DNA from: Roseiarcus sp963835955
GTDB lineage: Bacteria > Pseudomonadota > Alphaproteobacteria > Rhizobiales > Beijerinckiaceae
Length of the DNA stretch: 64,000 nt
NCBI GenBank assembly: GCA_963835955.1
Contig: CAWIHZ010000013.1
Span: 124,001 to 188,000, forward strand
Direction: 5' to 3'
Shown here piece by piece: positions 1 to 8,522 of the stretch. The notes under the pieces are model-generated. The model did no database searches. It was not told the origin of the DNA and was given only the letters and a program-made list of their open reading frames with translations. Every line of letters begins with the position of its first letter. Within the stretch, counting starts at the first letter, position 1. The position numbers and the translations under genes are program-made.

Positions 1-507
1 ACGCTCTACGGCGACATGAACGGCGGATTCAATCCGATCAAGGACCTCTACAAGATGGAGGTGTTCCGCCTGTCGGCCCTGCGCAACCGCTGGAAGCCCG
101 CGGGCGCGCTGGGGCCGGACGGCGAGGTCGTGCCCCGCAACATTCTCGTCAAGCCGCCGAGCGCGGAGTTGCGCGAAAATCAGAAGGACGAGGATTCGCT
201 GCCGCCGTATCCGGTGCTCGACGCCATTCTACACGAACTGGTCGAAAAGGAGATGCGGGTCGCCGACATCGTCGCTCAAGGGTTCGATCCCGAGACCGTG
301 CGGAGGATCGAGCGGCTGCTCTACCTCGCCGAATACAAGCGCCGCCAGTCGGCGCCCGGCGTCAAGGTCGGCCCAAAGAATTTCGGCCGCGACCGCCGCT
401 ACCCGATCGTCAACCGCTTCCGCGACCCGGGGCTGCCCGCGCAGGCGCCCGATCTGTCGCTTGCGCCGCGCAAGCCGTCGGGAAAGAGCGAAAGGTTCGA
501 GGAATAG
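1..507 (+). CDS. nadE: NAD+ synthetase, C-terminal part (5' end outside window)
   Basis: The reading frame is open from base 1 and ends at a stop at 507, so the gene begins upstream of the window. The visible 168 residues begin TLYGDMNGGFNPIKDLYK, the conserved stretch of glutamine-dependent NAD+ synthetase where deamido-NAD is amidated with ATP in the last step of NAD biosynthesis. The rest (lysine/arginine-rich, with RRIERLLYLAEYKRRQ and a disordered end) fits the C-terminal tail of the long amidase-synthetase form found in alphaproteobacteria. The N-terminal nitrilase-like glutaminase domain and the ATP PP-loop motif are not in the window, so the form of the enzyme is inferred. Confidence in family is high. 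Confidence 0.85.
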   Translation, partial: TLYGDMNGGFNPIKDLYKMEVFRLSALRNRWKPAGALGPDGEVVPRNILVKPPSAELRENQKDEDSLPPYPVLDAILHELVEKEMRVADIVAQGFDPETVRRIERLLYLAEYKRRQSAPGVKVGPKNFGRDRRYPIVNRFRDPGLPAQAPDLSLAPRKPSGKSERFEE

Positions 508-705
508 GGGGCGGCCCACGGCAAGCGGCTTCGGCGTATTTGCGTCGGTCGCCGCCGGCCGCTGCGCCGCCAAATCCCGATCGGACCGATCTTGACAGCG
601 CGTAGAAGTTCACGCGAAGTCGCGAGCGGAGTTGGGGACCAAGGCCCATATCTCGATGCGCGTCCGCGCGTCCGCCCTTAGCCTCGTGGAGCGTCCGGCA
701 CTCGG

Positions 706-1167
706 ATGAGCGACAAAGCGGCCGATCCCTCTCAACTGTATCGCAGTCTCATTGCCGGATATACCGACAATATCCGCGCAGCCGACTTCAAAGCCAATAT
801 CGCGATTTTGTTCGTCGCCTTCATGATGGGTCCGATCCTGGGCAACTACACCCGGTTTCCCAGTTATCTGCCGATTCCCTTCGTTCTGGCGCCATTCCTG
901 ATCGTCTATCTGTGCCTGTTCATGGTGCTCATTCCGCGTTACCCTCGCCGTGGCAGCAAGAATTTTATAGTCTCCCGCACCGCAACCGCAGCGGATTTTT
1001 CCAATTTCACCGAGACGGTAGACGAAATCGAGCAGTTGAAGCTCACGTGTGCCGTGCTATCGGAACTATTGTGGTGGAAGTGGTTCTATATCAGAATCAG
1101 TTTTGTTGTTTCGATGGTCAGCATTGTTGTTACAGTAGTTTTGCTCATGTATGTCTGGTACAGGTAA
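706..1167 (+). CDS. Small three-helix membrane protein, Pycsar-effector-like, copy 1
   Basis: A 153-residue protein with an amphipathic N-terminal helix (about 10-28), the motif IRAADFKANIAILFVAF leading into a first membrane helix (30-46), a second helix (54-76), a charged loop with RYPRRGSK, and a third helix at the C-terminus (127-151). The order 'AD-x-KA-x' followed by a hydrophobic helix and a final helix after a long charged linker resembles the DUF5706/PycTM membrane effectors of Pycsar anti-phage systems. The next gene is a same-length paralog 101 bases downstream. No nucleotide cyclase or other defence gene is adjacent, so a defence role is not shown. It could be an unrelated small inner-membrane protein family. 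Start chosen at the first ATG after the stop-rich upstream stretch. Confidence 0.7.
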   Translation: MSDKAADPSQLYRSLIAGYTDNIRAADFKANIAILFVAFMMGPILGNYTRFPSYLPIPFVLAPFLIVYLCLFMVLIPRYPRRGSKNFIVSRTATAADFSNFTETVDEIEQLKLTCAVLSELLWWKWFYIRISFVVSMVSIVVTVVLLMYVWYR

Positions 1168-1268
1168 AGGAGATCGATTGTTGCGGGCCGGAGCGCATAA
1201 GGGTTGCGGGGCGCCGCAGCCCCGGTTCCTGTCGGGCGCAAGTCGTCGCGGATTTCGACGAGCCGGCC

Positions 1269-1730
1269 ATGAGCAAGGACCGGAACGCCCAACTGCGCAA
1301 TATGATCGCTGGCTACAACGACTCCATTCGCCTCAGCGATATCAAGGCGAATATCGCCGTCCTGTTCGTGGCCATCATGATGGGCACGGTTGTGGGTTTT
1401 CGTCAATCGTACCCATGGTATCTGAGCTTGCCGGTGTTGCTGGCGCCGTTCATGGTGATCTTCTTCAATTTACTCGTCTGCGTTTATCCGACGTTTCCCC
1501 GGGAGGGACGGAAGCGGTTTCCAGTCATGCATAACGCGAAGCCTGATGATTTCGAAATCATCAGCGATCCGGGGCTCGAGCTGGCGGAGCTTCCCCAGCG
1601 ATGCGCGCTGCTTTCCCGCACCCTTTACTGGAAGACCTTGACTCTTCAAATCGCTTACATCGTATCCATGCTGACGATTGTGGCGGCAGGCGTCCTGCTG
1701 TTCGTGGCTTGGCTCAAGCCGACGCTCTGA
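1269..1730 (+). CDS. Small three-helix membrane protein, Pycsar-effector-like, copy 2
   Basis: A 153-residue paralog of the preceding gene, with exactly the same length and layout: LRNMIAGYNDSIRLSD then IKANIAVLFVAIMMG (helix 1, about 29-45), helix 2 (54-75), a charged loop with YPTFPREGRK, and a C-terminal helix (about 128-150). The shared frame IAGYxDxIRxxDxKANIAxLFVAxMMG shows tandem duplication followed by strong divergence of the loop. ATG at 1269 is preferred because it gives the same length as copy 1; a longer frame starting at 912 reads through copy 1 in the wrong phase and is not credible. Two diverged copies could form a hetero-oligomer. Function unknown; similarity to PycTM effectors is by motif and topology only. 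Confidence 0.7.
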   Translation: MSKDRNAQLRNMIAGYNDSIRLSDIKANIAVLFVAIMMGTVVGFRQSYPWYLSLPVLLAPFMVIFFNLLVCVYPTFPREGRKRFPVMHNAKPDDFEIISDPGLELAELPQRCALLSRTLYWKTLTLQIAYIVSMLTIVAAGVLLFVAWLKPTL

Positions 1731-1768
1731 CTCGAGGTCGAACAGCATTAAGCTCGAGGAGACGTCCC

Positions 1769-2923
1769 GTGTATGACCCGCGCCCCATCGCATGGATGAC
1801 GCCGGAACTGGCGATCTTTCGCGACGCCGTCCGCCGCTTCCTCGCCAGGGAGGCCGCGCCGAACGACGATCGCTGGCAGAAACAGCACAGCGTCGACCGC
1901 GCGTTCTACCGCAAGGCCGGCGCGATCGGCATGCTCTGCCCCAGCATTCCCGAAGAATATGGCGGCGGCGGCGGCAGCTTCGCGCACGAGGCCATCATGG
2001 CCGAGGAGCTGGCCTATATCGGCTGCGGCGCTTTCGCCCAGGGCGTGCACGGCACGATCTGCGCCCATTATTTGAACGCCTATGGCAGCGAGGAGCAGAA
2101 GCGGCGCTGGCTCCCAAAGCTATGCTCGGGCGAATGGATCGCCGCGATCGCGATGACCGAACCCGGCGCCGGCACCGACCTCAGGGCCGTGAAGACCAGC
2201 GCCATTCGTCACCGCGGTCACGATTATTACGTGCTCAACGGCTCAAAGACCTTCATCAGCAACGGCCAACTCGCCGATCTGATCATCGTCGTCGCGAAGA
2301 CCGATCCGAACGCCGGCGGCAGCGGCATTTCGCTCATCGTGGTCGAGACCGGCGACGCGCCGGGCTTCACCCGCGGCCGCACGCTGGAGAAGCTTGGCCT
2401 GCACGGTCAGGACACGGCCGAGTTGTTCTTTCAGGACGTCCCCGTGCCCTTCGACAACCTCCTCGGCGAAGAAGGCGGCGGCTTCGCGCAACTGATGGCC
2501 CAGTTGCCCCAGGAGCGCCTGTCGATCGCGGTAATGGCGCAGGCCCAGATGGAGCGTTCGGTCGCCATCACCGTCGCCTACGCCAAGCAGCGCAAAGTCT
2601 TCGGCGGCCCGCTGTTCGAGATGCAGAACACCCGCTTCAAGCTGGCGGAATGCCAGACGGTCGCGCGCGTGACTCGGGCTTTCATCGACGAATGCGTAAG
2701 CACGCACATCGCCGGTCGGTTGAGCGCGGCCGAGGCCTCCATGGCCAAATATTGGGCGACCGACCAGCTGAGCCGCGTTGTCGACGAATGCCTGCAGCTG
2801 CATGGCGGCTACGGCTATATGATGGAATACCCGATCGCGCGGATGTACGCGGACACCCGCGTGCAACGCATTTTCGGCGGCGCGAACGAAGTGATGAAGG
2901 AACTGGTCGCCCGATCCCTGTGA
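1769..2923 (+). CDS. Acyl-CoA dehydrogenase
   Basis: A 384-residue flavoprotein of the acyl-CoA dehydrogenase family, which removes two hydrogens from the alpha-beta bond of an acyl-CoA and passes electrons to ETF. Visible are the FAD/substrate motif IAMTEPGAGTDLRAVKT (about 126-143), the RTLEKLGLHGQDTAEL segment, the conserved QLHGGYGYMMEYPIAR (about 344) and the C-terminal RIFGGANEVMKE with the glutamate in the usual catalytic-base position (about 372). Start taken at GTG 1769 because GAGGAG lies 7 bases upstream; an in-frame ATG at 1796 is the alternative. The gene stands alone, so chain-length preference cannot be read from context. Confidence 0.92.
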   Translation: MYDPRPIAWMTPELAIFRDAVRRFLAREAAPNDDRWQKQHSVDRAFYRKAGAIGMLCPSIPEEYGGGGGSFAHEAIMAEELAYIGCGAFAQGVHGTICAHYLNAYGSEEQKRRWLPKLCSGEWIAAIAMTEPGAGTDLRAVKTSAIRHRGHDYYVLNGSKTFISNGQLADLIIVVAKTDPNAGGSGISLIVVETGDAPGFTRGRTLEKLGLHGQDTAELFFQDVPVPFDNLLGEEGGGFAQLMAQLPQERLSIAVMAQAQMERSVAITVAYAKQRKVFGGPLFEMQNTRFKLAECQTVARVTRAFIDECVSTHIAGRLSAAEASMAKYWATDQLSRVVDECLQLHGGYGYMMEYPIARMYADTRVQRIFGGANEVMKELVARSL

Positions 2924-3052
2924 CGCTGGACCGATCGGCCGTCGCGGTCATTGGCGGCGCCGCTATTGTGCGAGGGCCGAGCGGCGAACCAGTTCGCAGG
3001 CCAGAGGGACCGCCTCAGGTCAACATGTTCTGTTCCGAAGTCGGGAACCTCG

Positions 3053-3322
3053 TCAATTCATCCCCAGCGCCGCCAAATAGAGATCGAGAATCGTTTCCTC
3101 TTCCATCCGTTGATCGCGGTCCTGTTTTCGGATCGACACGATCTTACGCATGATCTTGACATCGAAGCCGTTGGCCTTGGCCTCGCCGTAAACGTCCTTG
3201 ATGTCGTCCGCGAGCGCTCGCTTCTCCTCTTCGAGCCGCTCGATGCGCTCGACGAAAGAGCGCAAATGTCCGGCGTTGACCTCGTCCGTTCCGGATTCGG
3301 TTGCTGCTTTTGCCTCGGCCAT
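3053..3322 (-). CDS. gapR: Nucleoid-associated protein GapR (DUF2312)
   Basis: An 89-residue protein matching GapR over its whole length: LRSFVERIERLEEEKRAL, then DDIKDVYGEAKANGFD, then KIMRKIVSIRKQD and the closing EEETILDLYLAALGM. GapR is an alphaproteobacterial coiled-coil protein that clamps overtwisted AT-rich DNA ahead of polymerases and supports chromosome replication. Start is ATG 3322, preceded by AGAGGAAACG as ribosome site; the frame continues upstream but without family similarity. The gene is monocistronic and lies back to back with the gene starting at 4257 on the same strand. Its presence is one of the clearest markers that the host is an alphaproteobacterium. Confidence 0.93.
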   Translation of the reverse strand: MAEAKAATESGTDEVNAGHLRSFVERIERLEEEKRALADDIKDVYGEAKANGFDVKIMRKIVSIRKQDRDQRMEEETILDLYLAALGMN

Positions 3323-3411
3323 TCGTTTCCTCTTCAGCGTCGCGAAAGGGGCGGAGGCATGGCCCCAAACCTCTTGCCGCGTCAAGTGCCCGTTCCCGAC
3401 CGGATCGCCGC

Positions 3412-4257
3412 TCATTTCCCCGACCGCCTCGCCCCTCGGGCGCGGCTGCCGAAGTCCCGAGGCGCCCTTAGGCCGCGATCGGCCAGAATGGGCTCGAGCA
3501 GGCGGGCGAGCCGCTCCGCCCAGGCAAGCGCGCCTTCCCTTTCTGCGATCAGGTCCTGCCTGACTTCAATCAGCGCGTTGGCGAGGCCGCGCGAGGTGGC
3601 GAGGGCGTCGATCGTGTCGCCGGCAAGCGCCCCATCGTAAGGCTCGTTGTCGCCGACGTCGTCGTCATGAAGATCGCGCTCGGCGATCAGCGCTTCGATC
3701 AGCGGCTTCGGGATGCGATGGTCGCGGTCCCACAGCACGCCGATCTTCCAGCGGCGCGCGGCCCCGCGCCAGATCGGCGTGAACGAATGGATCGACACCA
3801 GGGCCGGAGGCTCGCCGGTCGCCGCCATCGCCTCGACCATCGCCTCGATCGTCTGCCGGTAGGGCGCCCAATAAAGTTCGCGCCGGCGCGCGATTTCATC
3901 AGCGTCGGCGCGCGCGTTTCCCGGCACGACCGCGCCGTCGGAATAGCGCATGACCAGGGTCGGATCGTCTGCGCCGCGGTTGGGGTCGATGAGGAGGCGC
4001 GAATAGGTCGAAAGCACCGCCGGAACGCCGAGCCGCCGCGCCAGCGCTCGGGTCAGATCGGCGGCGCCGATGTCGTAGGCGATATGCCGTTCGAGCGCCT
4101 CGCGCGGCAGGCCGAGCGCGCCGTAGCCTGGCGGAACCGCGTTCGAGGCATGGTCGCAGACGACGAGCGCGCCGCCATCGAGCCGCCCAGCGACCCTTTC
4201 GACTGGCGAAAAGGCAGGCTCGACCGGATCGAGACTGAGGCGCGCTGTTCCGTCCAT
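3412..4257 (-). CDS. N-formylglutamate amidohydrolase family protein
   Basis: A 281-residue member of the N-formylglutamate amidohydrolase (HutG/FGase, PF05013) family of zinc-dependent deformylases. The signature pieces are LVVCDHASNAVPPGYG (about 31-46), HIAYDIGA (58-65), the STYSRLLIDPNRG block (83-95) and ALVSIHSFTPIWRG (about 152-165), with IEVRQDLI towards the end. In histidine degradation this enzyme cleaves N-formylglutamate to glutamate and formate, but many alphaproteobacterial copies sit, as here, outside any hut operon and their true substrate is unknown. gapR lies 89 bases downstream on the same strand. Function beyond the family is therefore inferred. Confidence 0.88.
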   Translation of the reverse strand: MDGTARLSLDPVEPAFSPVERVAGRLDGGALVVCDHASNAVPPGYGALGLPREALERHIAYDIGAADLTRALARRLGVPAVLSTYSRLLIDPNRGADDPTLVMRYSDGAVVPGNARADADEIARRRELYWAPYRQTIEAMVEAMAATGEPPALVSIHSFTPIWRGAARRWKIGVLWDRDHRIPKPLIEALIAERDLHDDDVGDNEPYDGALAGDTIDALATSRGLANALIEVRQDLIAEREGALAWAERLARLLEPILADRGLRAPRDFGSRARGARRSGK

Positions 4258-4350
4258 GCCGTCTCTTGCTAGCGGGTTGCGGCAAGACTAAGGACGGCGA
4301 GCGCCATTCTCAACCCCGAAGTCTGCCGCTCGCGGACGGGAGTCCGCCTT

Positions 4351-5232
4351 ATGTCGTTCTCCCATACTTCCGCGGCGCCGCGCGGCGTTCTCGCGCCCTT
4401 CGCCGCGCTCGTCGCCGGTGCGGTGGCGATGGGCGTTTCGCCGATTTTTGTCCGCCTCGCCGACGTCGGGCCGTTCTCGAGCGCCTTCTGGCGCGTCGCG
4501 CTGGCGCTGCCGCTGCTTTACGCTTGGATGCGCCTCGCAGAGGGCCGGGAGCCGCCGGCCGAGCGGTTCTCGTGGGCGGCTATCCTCTCTGGCCTCGCTT
4601 TCTCCGGCGATCTTTTTTTCTGGCACCTATCGATCGTCAAGACCAGCGTCGCCAACGCGACCTTCTTCGCCACCACGGCCCCGATCTGGGTCGTGCTGTT
4701 TGGCTGGGTCTTCCTTCGGCAGCGCGCGACGGAAGGCGTCCTTGCCGGTCTCGGGCTTTGCCTGACGGGCGGGGCGGCGCTGTTGGCGCAGAGCTTCCAT
4801 TTGCGGCCGGCCGGCGCGCTCGGCGATCTGTTCGGCATCGCGACCGGCGTGTTCTTCGGCCTCTATTTTCTCACCGTTCAGGCGGCGCGCCGAAAGGCGT
4901 CCGCCGCGCGCGTGATCTTCGAGGCGACGCTCATCACCGCGGCCATCCTGTTTGTCGTCGCGGTCGTCGGCGAGCGCGCGATCCTGCCGCATTCGGCCAG
5001 AGGCGTCGCGGCGCTGCTTGCGATGGCCTGGATCAGCCATTGCGGCGGCCAGGGTCTGCTGTCGGTTGCGCTCGGGCGTCTTCCGGCGGCCTTCTCGTCG
5101 CTCGTCATTTTTCTCGAGGCGGTGGCGGCGGCCGGGTTCGCCTATCTGATCCTCGGCGAGCCGGTGACCGCCGTGCAGGCGCTGGGCGGGCTCGCGATCC
5201 TGGTCGGGATTTTCGTCGCGCGGCCGCGTTGA
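4351..5232 (+). CDS. DMT superfamily (EamA) transporter
   Basis: A 293-residue integral membrane protein with about ten hydrophobic helices arranged as two EamA repeats: the first from AGAVAMGVSPIFVRLADVGP (about 22-41) and the second from FGIATGVFFGLYFLTVQAA (about 160-178) to LGGLAILVGIFVARPR. EamA proteins of this kind export amino acids, nucleosides or related metabolites from the cytoplasm; the substrate cannot be read from sequence. ATG 4351 is the first start in a clean frame. It is divergent from the FGase-like gene (93 bases between starts) and convergent with the short-chain dehydrogenase downstream. Confidence 0.9.
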   Translation: MSFSHTSAAPRGVLAPFAALVAGAVAMGVSPIFVRLADVGPFSSAFWRVALALPLLYAWMRLAEGREPPAERFSWAAILSGLAFSGDLFFWHLSIVKTSVANATFFATTAPIWVVLFGWVFLRQRATEGVLAGLGLCLTGGAALLAQSFHLRPAGALGDLFGIATGVFFGLYFLTVQAARRKASAARVIFEATLITAAILFVVAVVGERAILPHSARGVAALLAMAWISHCGGQGLLSVALGRLPAAFSSLVIFLEAVAAAGFAYLILGEPVTAVQALGGLAILVGIFVARPR

Positions 5233-5264
5233 GGGCGGTGGTTCCGCGCTGAAGGCGCTGCGCG

Positions 5265-6038
5265 TCAGCCGGCGATGGTCGCCCCGCCGTCGACGACGAT
5301 GGTCTGCCCGGTCATGAACGAAGAGGCCTTCGAGGCCAGATAGACCGCCGCGCCGGCGATTTCGTCGGCCTCGCCAATGCGCCTCAGCGGCGTCGTCGCG
5401 GTGACCGCTTTCAGGGTCTGCGGATTCTCCCACAGCGCGCGGGCGAAATCGGTTCTGATCAGGCCCGGCGCGATGCAGTTGACGCGCACATTGTGCTTGC
5501 CCCATTCGACCGCGAGATTGCGCGCGAGTTGGAAATCGGCGGCCTTGGAGATGTTGTAGGCGCCGATCACCGGCGAGCCCTTCAGCCCTCCGATCGAGGA
5601 AATGACCACGATCGACCCGTCCCCGCGTTCGATCATGCCCGGCGCGACCATCTGGATCAGCCAATTGTTGGCGAGCACGTTGTTGTCGAAGATCTTGCGG
5701 AACTGCTCGTCGGCAATGCCCGACATCGGGCCATAATAGGGATTGGACGCCGCATTGCAGACGAGGATGTCGATGCGCCCGAAAGCTTGGCTCGTTTGTT
5801 CGACCAGGCGGCGCAACTCATCCTTGGAGGAAATGTTGGCGGCGACCGCGATCGCCGTCGCGCGGCCTCGCGCGCGGTTGATGGCCTCGGCGGTCTCGGC
5901 GCAGGCCTCCGCCTTGCGCGACGAGATCACGACGCTCGCGCCGTGCTCGGCGAGGCGTTCGGCGATGGCGCGGCCGATTCCGCGCGAGGAGCCGGTGACG
6001 ATCGCGACGCGCCCGGTCAAATCGAAAAGGCTGGCCAA
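5265..6038 (-). CDS. Short-chain dehydrogenase/reductase
   Basis: A 257-residue classical SDR. It has the NAD(P)-binding TGSSRGIGRAIAERL (about 16-30), the structural motif CNAAS (about 95-99), catalytic Ser in VVISSIGG and the YNISK pair of active-site Tyr and Lys (about 160-164), and ends in SSFMTGQTIVVDGGATIAG, all typical of alcohol/beta-ketoacyl-type oxidoreductases. Start is TTG 6038 with a strong GGGAGGGAG upstream. It is divergently placed to vanA, with 265 bases between starts, so it may share regulation with aromatic demethylation, but no substrate can be assigned from sequence alone. Confidence 0.9.
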   Translation of the reverse strand: MASLFDLTGRVAIVTGSSRGIGRAIAERLAEHGASVVISSRKAEACAETAEAINRARGRATAIAVAANISSKDELRRLVEQTSQAFGRIDILVCNAASNPYYGPMSGIADEQFRKIFDNNVLANNWLIQMVAPGMIERGDGSIVVISSIGGLKGSPVIGAYNISKAADFQLARNLAVEWGKHNVRVNCIAPGLIRTDFARALWENPQTLKAVTATTPLRRIGEADEIAGAAVYLASKASSFMTGQTIVVDGGATIAG

Positions 6039-6303
6039 AGCTCCCTCCCCGCGGACGACGCGCCCGTTTGCGAGGCGCGCCCGATCGGGCCAGCGGCCGA
6101 GACGGCCCGCAGCGCGTCACATGCGCGGTTCAGTCCTCACAAAGGACGTGCGAATATCGACCCTTCGCGATCAGGAAAGCAAGTGGCGGGAGCGTCTGCC
6201 GCGAAGCGAGGCGAGGGCGGGCGCTTGCCGAGCGCGCGGACGAGGCGCAAACTTCGACGCGACCGAGCGGACGTTCGGGCGCTCTTGAATTGGGAGGAAA
6301 GCG

Positions 6304-7377
6304 ATGGCAAGCGACAGGCCCTTCCCCTTGAACGCGTGGTATCCGGCCGCCTGGAGCCACGAAGTCCAGGACGCGCTGACGGCTCGAACGGTGTGCGAAA
6401 AGGATGTCGTGCTCTATCGTCGCGCCGACGGCGTGATCGCCGCCCTGGAAGACGCCTGCTGGCACCGGCTGCTGCCGCTGTCGATGGGTCGGCTGGTCGG
6501 CGATCAGGTGGTTTGCGGTTATCATGGCTTGGTTTTCAACTCGGCGGGGCGCTGCACCCATATGCCGGCGCAGAAGACGATCAACCCGTCGGCGTGCGTG
6601 CGCGCCTATCCGGTGGTGGAGCGGCACCGGCTGGTCTGGATCTGGCCCGGCGATCCTGCTCGCGCCGATCCTTCCGCCATGCCGGATTTTCATTGGAATG
6701 ACGGAGCCGAATGGAAAGGCGAGGGCGGAACTTTCTACAGCCTCAAATGCGACTATCGTCTGGTGATCGACAATCTGATGGACCTGACGCACGAGACCTA
6801 CGTCCATGCCGGCAGCATCGGCGACGACGCAATCCTCGATACGCCGTTCGAAGTCACCCATACCGATCGAACGGCGACCATGACGCGCTGGATGATCGAC
6901 ATCGAGCCGCCGCCGTTCTGGGCCAGGCAATTGGCCAAGCCAGGACGCGCGGACCGCTGGCAGATCGTCACCTTCCAGGCGCCGACGGTCGTGGTCGGCG
7001 ACGTCGGCGTTGCGCCGACCGGAACCGGGGCGCGGAACGGCGACCGTTCGCAAGGCGTCAACGGCGCCTTCCTGGCCGCGCTCGCGCCGGAAACGCAGAC
7101 GAGCTGCCACTATTTCTGGAATTTCGTGCGGACCTTCCGAACCGGCGACGACCAGCTCACGCGCGACCTTCAGCGCGCTCATGTCAACGACGGCAAGGGC
7201 GTGTACGACCAGGACCATGTCGTGCTGGAGGCGCAGCAGCGAGCGATCGACAGGAATCCCCGGCTGCCGTTCTACAATCTCAATATCGACGCCGGCGCCC
7301 TGTGGGCCCGGCGGATGATCGACGCTCTGCTGGCGCGCGAACGCGACCCAAGCGCCACTGGCCGGGCCGCGGAATAG
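6304..7377 (+). CDS. vanA: Rieske oxygenase, vanillate O-demethylase VanA-like
   Basis: A 357-residue ring-hydroxylating-type oxygenase alpha subunit. The Rieske 2Fe-2S ligands are C52-x-H54 and C71-x2-H74 (CWHRLLPLS ... CGYHG). The mononuclear iron site lies in DNLMDLTHETYVH, with H163 and H168. The overall length and N-terminal PLNAWYPAAW start match vanillate demethylase oxygenase subunits, which convert vanillate to protocatechuate plus formaldehyde. GGGAGGAAAG precedes the ATG. The reductase gene follows after 7 bases, giving a two-gene operon. Related Rieske monooxygenases acting on other methoxylated or N-methylated aromatics are possible; no other aromatic-degradation genes are in the window. 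Confidence 0.85.
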   Translation: MASDRPFPLNAWYPAAWSHEVQDALTARTVCEKDVVLYRRADGVIAALEDACWHRLLPLSMGRLVGDQVVCGYHGLVFNSAGRCTHMPAQKTINPSACVRAYPVVERHRLVWIWPGDPARADPSAMPDFHWNDGAEWKGEGGTFYSLKCDYRLVIDNLMDLTHETYVHAGSIGDDAILDTPFEVTHTDRTATMTRWMIDIEPPPFWARQLAKPGRADRWQIVTFQAPTVVVGDVGVAPTGTGARNGDRSQGVNGAFLAALAPETQTSCHYFWNFVRTFRTGDDQLTRDLQRAHVNDGKGVYDQDHVVLEAQQRAIDRNPRLPFYNLNIDAGALWARRMIDALLARERDPSATGRAAE

Positions 7378-7384
7378 CGCCTCG

Positions 7385-8353
7385 ATGCCCGATCTGATCG
7401 AGTGGCGCAACGGAACCGTCCGCGCGACCCGCGATCTGACGCCCGACGTCCGCATGATCGAAATCGAGCCGTCGGAAGGTTTCGTCGCCGCGTCTCCCGG
7501 CAGCCATATCAACGTTTCCGTGCGGATCCGCGGCCGTTCCGACGTCCGCTCCTATTCGATCGTCGGGCCCTGCGCCGACGGGGTCTATCGCATCGCCGTC
7601 AAATTGCTGCGGGACACCAAAGGCGGCTCGGCCCATATGTGGAGCCTGACGCCTGGCGCGCGGATCGCCATCTCTGCGCCGGCCAATCATTTCAACCTCG
7701 TGCCCGGGCGGCCCGACTATCTGCTTCTGGCCGGCGGCATCGGCATCACGCCGATCTTCACCCATGCGCTCGCGCTTGCCTGGACAGGCGCGCGCTTTCG
7801 CGTGCTTTATGCCGCTAGGAGCCGTCGCGACCTCGCCCTTGCGGACGCGCTCGCCGAGCGGATCGGCGACCGACTGCATGTATTTGTCGGCGAAGAGGGA
7901 GCGCGGGTCGACATCGCGGCCGAGATCGGACAACTCGACCCGCGAGGCGAATTCTACGTCTGCGGCCCGATCGGCATGCTCGAGACGGCCAAGCGCTGTT
8001 GGCGGGAGAGCGGACGGCCTCTTGACCGCTTGCGTTTCGAGACATTCGGCAACAGCGGCGAGCATCCGACTGTTGCGTTCATCGTCAAAATTCCACGGCT
8101 CGGCAGGGAGATCGCCGTCGCCGCGGACCAGACGATGCTCGAGGCGCTGGAGGACGCGGAGGTCGGCATGATTTTCGATTGCCGGCGCGGCGAATGCGGG
8201 CTTTGCGCCCTACCGATTCTAGAGGTCGACGGCATTGTCGACCATCGCGATGTTTTCTTCAGCGAAGCGGAGAAGGCGCAGAACGTGAAGCTCTGCACCT
8301 GCGTTTCCCGTGTCTATGGCCGCTCCGTCACTGTCGACACGGCGGACAGATGA
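7385..8353 (+). CDS. vanB: Vanillate demethylase reductase VanB-like
   Basis: A 322-residue reductase of the phthalate-dioxygenase-reductase type: an FMN-binding domain with RSYSIVG (about 55-61), an NAD-binding domain with LLAGGIGITPIF (114-125) and CGPIGMLE (193-200), and a C-terminal plant-type 2Fe-2S ferredoxin with Cys266, Cys271, Cys274 and Cys304 (CRRGECGLC ... CTC). It would pass electrons from NADH to the Rieske centre of the upstream oxygenase. The tight spacing to that gene and the matching domain order support a VanAB pair. The stretch from 8354 to the next gene holds no recognisable feature. Confidence 0.88.
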   Translation: MPDLIEWRNGTVRATRDLTPDVRMIEIEPSEGFVAASPGSHINVSVRIRGRSDVRSYSIVGPCADGVYRIAVKLLRDTKGGSAHMWSLTPGARIAISAPANHFNLVPGRPDYLLLAGGIGITPIFTHALALAWTGARFRVLYAARSRRDLALADALAERIGDRLHVFVGEEGARVDIAAEIGQLDPRGEFYVCGPIGMLETAKRCWRESGRPLDRLRFETFGNSGEHPTVAFIVKIPRLGREIAVAADQTMLEALEDAEVGMIFDCRRGECGLCALPILEVDGIVDHRDVFFSEAEKAQNVKLCTCVSRVYGRSVTVDTADR

Positions 8354-8522
8354 GCGGAATCACAATCGGGCGGGCCCCAGACCGGCCGATAGTAGTTTCT
8401 CTGGTGCGCCGCGCCGTATTCATTTATGTCTGGATTGTGTGCTGGCCGAGAGTGCGTGGCTGGATTTCTCCGAAACCCGGCCCACTGCGGGTCCTCATGG
8501 TGTCCAGGTTTGACGCGCGGGC

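Noticed and set aside
912..1730. 272-residue ORF spanning both small membrane proteins
   Set aside because: Its first 117 residues come from a wrong frame of copy 1; the real copy 2 starts at 1269.
706..1730. Complete Pycsar anti-phage system
   Set aside because: No nucleotide cyclase in the neighbourhood; only the effector-like part is seen.
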